This document shows positions 7,860 to 14,376 of a DNA stretch of 18,088 nt, in pieces. Below the pieces are notes generated by a model. That model had not been told where the DNA came from, did no database searches, and saw only the letters and a program-made list of their open reading frames with translations. Position numbers and translations under genes: made by a program. The stretch is from UBA6814 sp040753075 (GTDB taxonomy: Bacteria; Desulfobacterota; Desulfovibrionia; Desulfovibrionales; Desulfovibrionaceae): contig JBFMHA010000078.1 of NCBI GenBank assembly GCA_040753075.1, positions 1 to 18,088 of the forward strand. The letters are read 5' to 3'. Within the stretch, counting starts at the first letter, position 1; the number at the start of each line of letters is the position of its first letter.

Positions 7860-8516
7860 GTGCGCTTTGCGGCGGTGATCTTCGACCTGGACGGGACTCT
7901 CCTGGACTCCCTGGAGGACCTGGCGGATTCGGTGAACGCGGTGCTGGCGGAGCGGGGCATGCCGGTGCATCCGGTCGCGGCCTTCCGCCGGTTCGTGGGC
8001 GACGGGGTGGTGAACCTGGTGCGCCGGGCCGCGCCCGCGGGCCTGTCCGACGCGGAGCTCCAGGACCTGGTGCGGGCCGGCCGGGCCGAATACGGCCGGC
8101 GCTGGGACGCCAAGAGCCGGCCCTATCCGGGCGTGCCGGCCATGCTCGACGCCCTGGCCGGGGCCGGGGTGCGGCTGGCCCTGCTCTCCAACAAGCCCGA
8201 CGACTTCACCCGGCGCATCGCCGGGCGCTTCTATGCGGCCTGGCCCCTGGACCCGGCGCGCGGGGCGCGGGATGGCGCGCCCCTCAAGCCGGACCCGGCC
8301 GCGGCCCTGGAGCTGGCCCGGGAGATGGGGTTTGCGCCGGGCGAGATCCTCTTCGCCGGGGATTCCGACGTGGACGTGCGCACCGCCAGGAACGCCGGCA
8401 TGTTCGCCGCCGGCGTGCTCTGGGGCTTCCGCGGCGCGGACGAACTCGCCGCCGCGGGCGCGGACCGGCTCTTCGCCGGGCCGGAGGAGCTGGCCTCGTT
8501 CATCCTGGGGGACTAG
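7860..8516 (+). CDS. gph: HAD-family hydrolase, probable phosphoglycolate phosphatase
   Basis: A 218-residue cytoplasmic haloacid dehalogenase-type phosphatase, close to the usual length of Gph. The GTG start at 7860 has AGGAGG four to nine bases upstream and places the first catalytic motif at the N-terminus. Motif I is FDLDGTLLDS with nucleophile D9 and acid/base D11. A helical cap follows (about 15-85). Motif II is S110 in LLSNKPDD, motif III is K143 in LKPDP, and motif IV is GDSDVDVRTARNAG with D168 and D172. The signature fits phosphoglycolate phosphatase, which removes 2-phosphoglycolate formed during repair of DNA 3' ends. HAD enzymes of this shape can prefer other sugar phosphates, so substrate is an inference. 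It may be co-transcribed with the cyclase. The 59-bp convergent gap behind it holds only AGCGGCG/CGCCGCT 42 bp apart, and no terminator. Confidence 0.82.
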   Translation: MRFAAVIFDLDGTLLDSLEDLADSVNAVLAERGMPVHPVAAFRRFVGDGVVNLVRRAAPAGLSDAELQDLVRAGRAEYGRRWDAKSRPYPGVPAMLDALAGAGVRLALLSNKPDDFTRRIAGRFYAAWPLDPARGARDGAPLKPDPAAALELAREMGFAPGEILFAGDSDVDVRTARNAGMFAAGVLWGFRGADELAAAGADRLFAGPEELASFILGD

Positions 8517-8575
8517 ATTCCAGCGGCGTCGCTGTCCTTTCCCGAGAAATGCCGAGAGGTGTCGCGTAGGCGCCG

Positions 8576-9733
8576 CTAGCCCCGGTTCGGCCTTCGTTTC
8601 GCCAGCACCTTGAATCCCACCGGGCCCAGGGTGCAGGTGAGCAGGGCCAGGAGCACCACCGCATCCTTGATCTGGGGGGTGAGGAAGCCCTGCTCCACGC
8701 CGATGGCCGCGGCGGCCACGATGAGGGACAGGCGCGAGGACAGCAGCACCCCGGCCAGCAGCCCGTCGGACAGGGGCCGCCCCCACAGGGGGAAGAGCAG
8801 GCCGGGCAGCACCTTCACCCCCACCGCCACCGCCAGCAGGAGCAGGGCGAAGGACAACTGCTCCCAGCCCAGCACGCTCTTCACGTCGAAGCCCATGCCC
8901 ACGTGGATGAAGAAGAGCGGCACCAGGAACCCGAAGCCCAGGCCCGAGAGCTTGGACTCCAGGGACTTCTTCTCCCGGTACACGAAGGACAGGATGCACC
9001 CGCCCAGGAAGGCTCCCAGCACGGGCTCCAGGTGGACCAGTTCGGACGCGCCCACGAACAGGAAGAGCAGGGCCAGGGTGAGCCGCACCCCCTGCTCCTG
9101 GGGGTCGCCGGAGCGCAGCAGCTTCTCCGCCTTGTCCGGGTTCCACCAGGCCCAGCGCCGAAAGGCCCACAGCATCACCGCGAACCCCGCGAACAGAGGC
9201 AGGGGCCGCAGGAGCGCCCAGGACAGGCCCGAGCGGTGCGCCAGCACGAACACGGTGATGGCCAGCAGGGTCAGGAAGTCGGCCAGGGTGGCGGCCATGA
9301 GGATGGTTTGCCCCAGGCTCGTCTTCGCCTGACCGCTTTCGCGCAGCACGGGCATGACCAGGCCCAGGGAGGTGGTGGTGAGCACCAGGGTCATGAACGC
9401 TCCCCGGTCCAGGACCCAGGCGGCCAGGCCGGCCAGGCCCAGGGTGGCGGCGAAAAGGGTGAGCTGGAACGCGATCTGGCGGCGTCCCTGCCGGCCGAGC
9501 AGGGTGAAATCCAGCTCCGCGCCGGCCGAGAACATGAGGAGCAAAAAGCCCAGTTGGGCCAGGAAGGGCATCCAGTCCCCGCCCGGGTTGAACGCGAGCA
9601 GGCTCTTGCCCAGCGCCACCCCGAAGAGGATCTCGGCCACTGCCGAGGGCAGGCGCAGCAGGCGCGACACCCCGGGCAGCACCGCCACCGCGAGCATGAC
9701 CAGGAGCAGGGACAGGGCCTGGGAGGCGCTCAC
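8576..9733 (-). CDS. CPA2-family cation:proton antiporter (KefB/NapA-like)
   Basis: A 385-residue polytopic inner-membrane protein with about 11-12 hydrophobic helices, the size of a bare transporter domain with no soluble C-terminal domain. Recognisable CPA2 features are LPSAVAEILFGVALG near 28-42, the LLMFSAGAELDF segment (65-76), TTTSLGLVMPVLRE (119-132) and the core helix with D152 in AATLADFLTLLAIT. That position is a single Asp preceded by Ala, not the DD pair of electrogenic NapA or the QD of KefC, so ion and stoichiometry cannot be read. The start is a GTG at 9733 without a clear ribosome-binding site, nine bases after the stop of the RCK-USP gene, pointing to translational coupling. 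The regulatory domain usually fused in Kef systems seems to be supplied by that upstream gene. Probable K+ or Na+/H+ exchange. Confidence 0.87.
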   Translation of the reverse strand: MSASQALSLLLVMLAVAVLPGVSRLLRLPSAVAEILFGVALGKSLLAFNPGGDWMPFLAQLGFLLLMFSAGAELDFTLLGRQGRRQIAFQLTLFAATLGLAGLAAWVLDRGAFMTLVLTTTSLGLVMPVLRESGQAKTSLGQTILMAATLADFLTLLAITVFVLAHRSGLSWALLRPLPLFAGFAVMLWAFRRWAWWNPDKAEKLLRSGDPQEQGVRLTLALLFLFVGASELVHLEPVLGAFLGGCILSFVYREKKSLESKLSGLGFGFLVPLFFIHVGMGFDVKSVLGWEQLSFALLLLAVAVGVKVLPGLLFPLWGRPLSDGLLAGVLLSSRLSLIVAAAAIGVEQGFLTPQIKDAVVLLALLTCTLGPVGFKVLAKRRPNRG

Positions 9734-9742
9734 GGCTCGGGC

Positions 9743-11191
9743 CTAGCCGGGAATCAGCAGCACCGAGCATGCCGCCCGGCGGGCCAGCTCCTCGGCCTGG
9801 TTGGGGGTGAGCAGGCCGCCCGAGGGGTTGTCCGCGCCCACCATGAGCAGGTCGTAGTTCGAGGAAAGGGCTGAAATCTCCCGCACCGGGTTGCCCCGGC
9901 GCTGGATCAGCTCGATGCGGGTCTTGTGGATGTGGGCCAGTTCGCGCACGCGCTCCGCGGCCCGCTGGGCGGCCTTCTCTTCGGCCTCGCCCGACAGGAA
10001 GGCCGGCTCCTCCACCACCGCGGCGGACACGCTGGAGCCCAACTGCCGGGCCAGGTCCACGGCGATGTCCAGGGCCAGCTCCGCCAGGGAGGAGTTGTCG
10101 AAGGCCACCAGGATGCGCTCGTAGGGCAGGGTGAAGCGGGAGACCAAAAGCGGCCGCTCCAGGTTCGCGGCCAGGGAGGCGGCCACGGGCTTGCCCAGGC
10201 CCCAGGGCCGGCCCGGCCCGGGCGGGGGCATGACCACCAGGCCGAACTCTCCTCCCGCGGCCAGCTCCCGGATGCGCTGGGGCAGGTTTCCGTCCAGCTT
10301 CTTGAAGCGCAGGTCCACTCCCTCGGGCCACTCCCCGGCAGCGGCGGGAAGGTCGCAGAGGGCTTCCGGGCAGAGGGCGACCACGGTCTTCACCTGGGTG
10401 TTGCGCACCAGGTAGCGGGCCTTTTCCAGGAGCCGGGACAGGGCGGCCTCGTCCTCCCCGGGCAGGGCCAGGAGCAGGCCGTGTCCGTAGGCCAGGGGGA
10501 AATGGGGCTGGCCGCATTCCAGGATGTCGCAGAAGCGCTGGAAGGTGTCGGCGCGGCCCAGGATCACCAGGCGGTCGTCGGTCTGGATGAGGGTGTCGGG
10601 TTCAGGGTAGAGCAGCCGGCCGCTGCGCAAAAGCGCCACCAGGCGCTGCCCCGGCTCGGCAAAGGCCGCGGCCCGCTTGCCCACCACCCGGAAGTGGTCG
10701 GCTGCGTCCACCTCGTAGACCGCGGCCTCGCCCTGGGCCAGCGGGCTGATCCGGATGCCGGGGTTGGTGAACCGCTGGTGCAGCTCCCGGGCCACGATGG
10801 CGCTGGCGCGCACGGCCTGCACGCCAAGGCCCTCGTAGGCGGGCAGGAGGTCCATGTCCCGGACCACGGACACCACGTGGGGCACCCCTTGTTCCCGGGC
10901 GAATGAGGACACGGCCAGGTTCACCTGGTCGTCGCCGGTGAGGGCCAGCACGTAGTCGTGGCCGGCCAGGCCGGCTTTGTCCAGGACCACCGGGCTGGAG
11001 GCGTCGCCGGACACCACCACGGTCACGCCCGGGAACACTCCGGCCGCGCGCTTGAGCGCGTCGTCCGAGGTGTCCACCAGGGTCACGCGCCAGCCTTCGG
11101 CCAGGCGTTTGAGCACCTCGCGCCCCATGCGGCCGGCGCCGGCCAGCAACAGGGTGAACGGGGCGGAAACAGGAGGGGGAGACATGGCCAT
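9743..11191 (-). CDS. RCK (TrkA-N/TrkA-C) and universal-stress-protein fusion, probable antiporter regulator
   Basis: A 482-residue soluble protein. Residues about 12-135 are a Rossmann RCK domain with the dinucleotide motif GAGRMG (18-23) and the expected acid at the end of the second strand (VTLVDTS). Residues about 140-225 look like TrkA-C (NPGIRISPLAQGEAAVYEVD, DTLIQTDDRLVILG). Residues 235-340 look like a degenerate USP-type fold, and 345-482 are a clearer USP domain (YERILVAFDNSSLAELALDIA, YDLLMVGAD, CSVLLIPG). The canonical USP ATP-binding G-x2-G-x9-G(S/T) is not visible. It probably gates the CPA2 antiporter encoded next, in response to NAD(H) or a nucleotide. ATG at 11191 has AGGGGGAG two bases upstream; ATG at 11185 is an alternative with GGAG eight bases upstream. 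A perfect palindrome covers this start region. Confidence 0.85.
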   Translation of the reverse strand: MAMSPPPVSAPFTLLLAGAGRMGREVLKRLAEGWRVTLVDTSDDALKRAAGVFPGVTVVVSGDASSPVVLDKAGLAGHDYVLALTGDDQVNLAVSSFAREQGVPHVVSVVRDMDLLPAYEGLGVQAVRASAIVARELHQRFTNPGIRISPLAQGEAAVYEVDAADHFRVVGKRAAAFAEPGQRLVALLRSGRLLYPEPDTLIQTDDRLVILGRADTFQRFCDILECGQPHFPLAYGHGLLLALPGEDEAALSRLLEKARYLVRNTQVKTVVALCPEALCDLPAAAGEWPEGVDLRFKKLDGNLPQRIRELAAGGEFGLVVMPPPGPGRPWGLGKPVAASLAANLERPLLVSRFTLPYERILVAFDNSSLAELALDIAVDLARQLGSSVSAAVVEEPAFLSGEAEEKAAQRAAERVRELAHIHKTRIELIQRRGNPVREISALSSNYDLLMVGADNPSGGLLTPNQAEELARRAACSVLLIPG

Positions 11192-11201
11192 GTCTCCCCC
11201 T
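11174..11201. promoter_or_regulatory. Perfect 28-bp palindrome over the RCK-USP ribosome-binding site and start codon
   Basis: The arm AGGGGGAGACATGG is followed directly by its exact reverse complement; the centre is between 11187 and 11188. In the minus-strand mRNA it can fold as a stem of about 12 bp with a GGCC loop. That fold pairs the Shine-Dalgarno AGGGGGAG with codons 3-6 and places both candidate AUGs in the stem and loop. It could act in translation or as a dimeric repressor operator. Confidence 0.75.
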
Positions 11202-11239
11202 ACCGCAGGATGGTTTCAAATCAAAGGACTTTCGCCCGC

Positions 11240-11842
11240 CTAGTCCCCGGGCTCCTCGCCGCCCCACTGGGTCGGCAGGTCGGTGAACTTCTTCTCGGCC
11301 TCGCGGTAGCCCAGGTTCAGGGCCTTGACGTTCACCGGCCGGATCTTGGCCGGCAGGGTTTCCTCCAGGCTCTTGCGGATCACCGTGCGCTTGGCGAAGG
11401 GCAGCAGGAAGGTCATGGCCCCAAGCACGATGGTGTTCATGGCCTGGGGCAGGCCCAGCTTGTCCTGGGCCAGGTCGGTGAAGGGCAGGCCCAGGAAGTG
11501 GTTGGTGGGGATCTGCTTGACCAGCGAGGTGTTCACCATGAGCGCCCCGCCCGGCTTGAGCAGGCCGAAATAGCGGTTGCAGGCCTCCTGGGACAGGGCC
11601 ACCAGCAGGTCGATCTTGTCGGTCTTGGGATAGCTGATGGGCGCAGAGCTGATCACCAGATCCGAGCGGGACGCCCCGCCCCGGGCCTCGGGGCCGTAGC
11701 TCTGGGTCTGGGTGACGTAGTACCCGTGGCCCAGGGCCAGGGCCTGGCCCAGGATCTTGCCCAGGGTCTGCACGCCCTGGCCGCCCAGGCCGGACAGGCA
11801 GATCTCGAAACGGTCAAGTTGGATCTGCGGCTGCTTCTTCAT
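11240..11842 (-). CDS. korC: 2-oxoacid:ferredoxin oxidoreductase, gamma subunit (KorC)
   Basis: A 200-residue gamma subunit of a 2-oxoacid:acceptor oxidoreductase, the size of stand-alone KorC/PorC-type proteins. Diagnostic segments are the N-terminal GLGGQGVQTLGKIL (about 18-31), TQSYGPEARGGASRSDLVIS, and LLVALSQEA further on. The ATG at 11842 overlaps the korB stop as ATGA, which fixes the start by translational coupling; the longer open frame back to 12268 is only the shadow of korB. It is the last gene of korDABC. The complex oxidatively decarboxylates a 2-oxoacid, most likely 2-oxoglutarate to succinyl-CoA, or runs in reverse with reduced ferredoxin. Cytoplasmic. Whether the substrate is 2-oxoglutarate or a branched-chain oxoacid (Vor) is not certain. 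The next gene starts 48 bp downstream with no terminator between. Confidence 0.9.
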   Translation of the reverse strand: MKKQPQIQLDRFEICLSGLGGQGVQTLGKILGQALALGHGYYVTQTQSYGPEARGGASRSDLVISSAPISYPKTDKIDLLVALSQEACNRYFGLLKPGGALMVNTSLVKQIPTNHFLGLPFTDLAQDKLGLPQAMNTIVLGAMTFLLPFAKRTVIRKSLEETLPAKIRPVNVKALNLGYREAEKKFTDLPTQWGGEEPGD

Positions 11843-12675
11843 GCGTTCCTCCCGCCGGCCCGGCTGGTCCGCAGTTCGGCGTAGCGCTCCTCCAGGGCGG
11901 GCTCGTCCTTGTCCACGAACACCCCCAGGGGGATGCGGCCCGCGGCCTTCTCGGGCGAGAGCTTGCGGTACTGCTCCAGGGGCGTGCCCGACTCCTTGAG
12001 CCAGCGGTACATGTCCACCACGGTCTTGAACTTGTTCTTGCGGCCGTACTGGGTATGGCAGGGGGAGACCACCTCCAGCAGGGAGAAGCCCCGGTGGGTG
12101 AGGGTGGCCTGCATGAGCTTGTCCATGCCCTGGGCGTGGAAGGCGCTGGCCCGGGCCACGTAGTTGGCCCCGGCCGCGGTGGCCAGGTCCACCAGGTCGA
12201 AGGATTTCTCCATCTGGCCGTAGGGCGTGGTGGTGGTCATGGCTCCCAGGGGGGTGGTGGAGGAGCACTGGCCGCCGGTCATGCCGTAGATGTTGTTGTT
12301 GAGCACCAGCACCGACAGGCCGATGTTGCGGCGGGCGGAGTGGATGAAGTGGTTGCCGCCGATGGACAGGGCGTCGCCGTCGCCCATGACCACGATGACC
12401 TTGAGGTTGGGGTTGGAGAGCTTGACGCCGGTGGCGATGGTCAGGGCCCGGCCGTGCACCGCGTGCACGGTGTTGAAGTCCACGTACACCGCCATGCGGC
12501 CGGAGCAGCCGATGCCGGCCACCATGACCACCTCGTCCTTGGACAGGCCCAGGGCGTGCACGCTGCGGATGAGGGAGCCCAGCACGATGCCGTGCCCGCA
12601 GCCCGCGCAGTAGACGTGGGGGAACTTCTTGTTGTGCCGCAGGTAATGGTGGATGAGTTGGGTGCGTTGGGCCAT
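11839..12675 (-). CDS. korB: 2-oxoacid:ferredoxin oxidoreductase, beta subunit (KorB, thiamine-diphosphate binding)
   Basis: A 278-residue catalytic beta subunit. ATG at 12675 lies two bases after the korA stop and has AGGAG about nine bases upstream; the much longer frame (to 13674) reads into the korA shadow and is rejected. The thiamine-diphosphate motif runs from GDGDALSIGGNHF to LNNNIYGMTGGQ. Cysteines in HVYCAGCGHG, GIGCSGR and SPCHTQYG match the four cluster-ligand positions of the family, so it should hold the proximal [4Fe-4S] cluster. Its partners are KorA (oxoacid and CoA site, also contacting thiamine diphosphate), KorC and the ferredoxin-like KorD. In anaerobes with an incomplete citric acid cycle this complex replaces 2-oxoglutarate dehydrogenase and passes electrons to ferredoxin. 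Cytoplasmic. Confidence 0.93.
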   Translation of the reverse strand: MAQRTQLIHHYLRHNKKFPHVYCAGCGHGIVLGSLIRSVHALGLSKDEVVMVAGIGCSGRMAVYVDFNTVHAVHGRALTIATGVKLSNPNLKVIVVMGDGDALSIGGNHFIHSARRNIGLSVLVLNNNIYGMTGGQCSSTTPLGAMTTTTPYGQMEKSFDLVDLATAAGANYVARASAFHAQGMDKLMQATLTHRGFSLLEVVSPCHTQYGRKNKFKTVVDMYRWLKESGTPLEQYRKLSPEKAAGRIPLGVFVDKDEPALEERYAELRTSRAGGRNA

Positions 12676-12677
12676 GC

Positions 12678-13829
12678 CTAGCGTCTCCTGAGGACCTTGA
12701 GGATCTCGGCCGGGGTGATGATCTGGCCGTCCACCCGGTTGATGGTGCGCACCGCGAACTGCCCGTTGTTGACCCGCTTCACTTCGCGGGACAACTGGCC
12801 CATGTTCATCTCCGGCACCACCAGGGTCTTGCAGTGCGGGGCGAGCCTCTCCACCTTGGTGCGGGGGAAGGGGAAGAGGGTCTTGAGCTTGAGCAGCCCG
12901 GCCCTGACCCCCTTCTCCCGGGCCTGGGCCACGGCGAGCTGGGCGGAGCGGGCCACGGAGCCGTAGGCGATGACCACGATCTCCGCGTCCTCGGTCTCGA
13001 CCTCGTCGGCCAGTTGGATGTCGAAGAAGAACTGGTCGATCTTGCGGAACTGGCGCTCCATGAGGGCGTTGACCTCGTCGGGCCGCTGGGTGGGGAAGCC
13101 CAGGGGGTCGTGGGTCAGGCCGGTGACGTGGTAGCGGTAGCCCGCGCCCAGGGGGGGCATGGGCGGCACGCCGCGCACGGTCTCCTCGAAGGGCTTGTAC
13201 CACTCCGGGGGCATGGAGGGCTGCAGGCGGTAGAGGATCTCGAAATGGTCCGAAGAGGGGACCGTGATCTTCTCCCGGGTGTGGGCGGTGATCTCGTCCA
13301 GGAGCAGGATCACCGGGATGCGGTAGCGCTCCGCGAAGTTGAAGGCGGTCACGGTCATGGACAGGCATTCCTGCACGTCCGAGGCCGAGAGCACGATGAT
13401 CGAGTGGTCGCCGTGGGTGCCCCAGCGGGCCTGCTGCACGTCGCCCTGGGCCGGGCTGGTGGGCAGGCCGGTGGAGGGGCCGCCGCGCATGACGTTGACG
13501 ATGACCAGGGGGGCTTCGATCATGCAGGCGTATCCGATGAACTCCTGCATCAGGGAGAAGCCCGGCCCGGAGGTCGCGGTCATGGCCTTGCGTCCCGCCA
13601 GGGAGGCCCCGATCACCGCGCCCATGCTGGCGATCTCGTCCTCCATCTGGACGAAGACCCCGTCCGCTTCGCAAGGGAGGCGCGAGGCCATGACCTCCAT
13701 GATCTCCGAGGAGGGGGTGATGGGATAGCCGGCGTAGAAGCTGCAGCCGGCCAGGAGCGCGCCTTCGACCACGGCCTCCGCGCCCAGGGCGAAGATTTCC
13801 TTTCCGCTCTTCTTCTTTGGTCTGGGCAT
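12678..13829 (-). CDS. korA: 2-oxoacid:ferredoxin oxidoreductase, alpha subunit (KorA)
   Basis: A 383-residue alpha subunit of the split type, without the N-terminal gamma domain found in fused forms; that domain is encoded separately as korC. Key segments are YAGYPITPSSEIME (33-46), QMEDEIASMGAVIGASLAGRK, TSGPGFSLM (about 86-94), and RGGPSTGLPTSPAQGD, all typical of KorA/VorB. The end, PEMNMGQLSREVKRV and VNRVDGQIITPAEI-like sequence, matches the C-terminal domain that helps place CoA. ATG at 13829 has GGGGGAG seven bases upstream and lies four bases after the korD stop. The lysine-rich start (MPRPKKKSGKE) is normal for this group. It forms the core heterodimer with KorB in the cytoplasm; preference for 2-oxoglutarate is inferred from overall similarity. 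Confidence 0.92.
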   Translation of the reverse strand: MPRPKKKSGKEIFALGAEAVVEGALLAGCSFYAGYPITPSSEIMEVMASRLPCEADGVFVQMEDEIASMGAVIGASLAGRKAMTATSGPGFSLMQEFIGYACMIEAPLVIVNVMRGGPSTGLPTSPAQGDVQQARWGTHGDHSIIVLSASDVQECLSMTVTAFNFAERYRIPVILLLDEITAHTREKITVPSSDHFEILYRLQPSMPPEWYKPFEETVRGVPPMPPLGAGYRYHVTGLTHDPLGFPTQRPDEVNALMERQFRKIDQFFFDIQLADEVETEDAEIVVIAYGSVARSAQLAVAQAREKGVRAGLLKLKTLFPFPRTKVERLAPHCKTLVVPEMNMGQLSREVKRVNNGQFAVRTINRVDGQIITPAEILKVLRRR

Positions 13830-13833
13830 TGGG

Positions 13834-14088
13834 TTACTCCCCCGCGGCCGGGACGGCCTGGTCGTCCTTGCGGCGGCTCTTGTCCTTGGGCGTGACCAGG
13901 ATGGCGAAGTCGGGGCAGTGCAGTTCGCAGAATCCGCAGTCCACGCAGTCCTCTTCGCGAACCACCCGCGATTTGCCGTCGGGGCCGACCTCCAGCACCT
14001 TGGCCGGGCAGAAGGCCGCGCATAGGCCGCAGCCCTTGCACCAGTCCGGATACACCGTGATTCTTGACTGTCCCTTTTTCTTGCTCAT
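13834..14088 (-). CDS. korD: 2[4Fe-4S] ferredoxin-like delta subunit (KorD)
   Basis: An 84-residue ferredoxin-type subunit with two complete cluster motifs, CKGCGLCAAFCP (17-28) and CVDCGFCELHCP (48-59), eight cysteines in all. It carries electrons from the KorB cluster to free ferredoxin. The N-terminus is basic (MSKKKGQSR) and the C-terminus is a short charged tail. ATG at 14088 is preceded by GGTGGGAG. It is the first gene of korDABC. Only 27 bases separate its start from the T-tract of an intrinsic terminator on the same strand, so the operon promoter must lie upstream of that terminator, or transcription must read through it. Confidence 0.92.
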   Translation of the reverse strand: MSKKKGQSRITVYPDWCKGCGLCAAFCPAKVLEVGPDGKSRVVREEDCVDCGFCELHCPDFAILVTPKDKSRRKDDQAVPAAGE

Positions 14089-14115
14089 GCTCCCACCGTC
14101 GGTTCCCAGGCCCGG

Positions 14116-14146
14116 AAAAAAAAAGGGCGACCCGGCGGGGTCACCC
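14116..14146 (-). terminator. Intrinsic terminator in the kor leader (candidate attenuator)
   Basis: On the minus strand GGGTGACCC (14146 to 14138), loop CGCC, GGGTCGCCC (14133 to 14125), then nine T (14124 to 14116). The 9-bp stem has one G-U pair. It is directed toward korD, whose start is 27 bases beyond the T-run. No minus-strand protein gene lies upstream that it could serve, so it is either an attenuator of kor or the end of a small RNA. Confidence 0.75.
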
Positions 14147-14212
14147 TCGAAACAAAAGCCCAGACCTTCCCACTAAGGGTCGCCGGTCCGGGTATGGTAT
14201 GGTGCAGGGCAT
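14141..14212 (-). CDS. Candidate 23-aa leader peptide upstream of korD
   Basis: Short ORF starting at ATG 14212 with AGGA five bases upstream (14221-14218) and ending in TGA at 14143-14141. The stop lies inside the 5' arm of the kor leader terminator, and the possible antiterminator segment lies within the ORF. The peptide begins MPCTIPYPDRRPL and includes codons that should be rare in such GC-rich DNA (ATA, TTA, CGA twice). A translated leader whose stop overlaps a terminator arm is a layout known from attenuation, but there is no direct sign of translation and the peptide could be chance. Confidence 0.35.
   Translation of the reverse strand: MPCTIPYPDRRPLVGRSGLLFRG
14177..14191 (-). promoter_or_regulatory. 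Possible antiterminator segment of the kor leader
   Basis: On the minus strand this reads CCGGACCGGCGACCC. Its last eight bases, GGCGACCC (14184 to 14177), are exactly complementary to GGGTCGCC in the 3' arm of the terminator, so pairing would exclude the terminator hairpin. The same segment can also pair with GGGTCGGTCCGG at 14290-14279 (6 + 6 bp with a 3-base bulge), if that region is transcribed, giving a possible three-way switch. Confidence 0.4.
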
Positions 14213-14306
14213 GGGAATCCTAGCGTTTTCGTCGTACGGCGCATCTGTAACGCAACTGCCCGACCATGGCAACCGTTTCCGGACCGACCCGGGAGGCCGG
14301 GGGAAG

Positions 14307-14334
14307 TTGCCCGGGCTCCGGGTTTCGGTGTAAA
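14307..14334 (+). promoter_or_regulatory. Candidate sigma-70-type promoter for the response regulator
   Basis: TTGCCC (14307-14312) and TGTAAA (14329-14334) are spaced 16 bp, each matching four of six consensus bases. Transcription would start about 14341, leaving a leader of about 35 bases before the GTG start at 14377. It lies in the 288-bp region between the divergent kor operon and this gene. Confidence 0.38.
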
Positions 14335-14376
14335 GAAGACTGGCGCAGGGGCCCGCCGCCCCATTATGGAGACCGA

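Noticed and set aside
8522..8577. Inverted repeat AGCGGCG/CGCCGCT between the converging phosphatase and antiporter genes as a terminator
   Set aside because: Arms are 42 bp apart and there is no T-tract on either strand.
7752..10517. 921-codon open frame on the minus strand
   Set aside because: It is a high-GC shadow frame across the phosphatase, antiporter and RCK-USP genes, composed of Gly, Pro, Arg and Ala without domains.
11839..13674. 611-codon open frame as a single long protein
   Set aside because: Only the last 278 residues are KorB; the rest is the korA shadow, and korA itself is clear in another frame.
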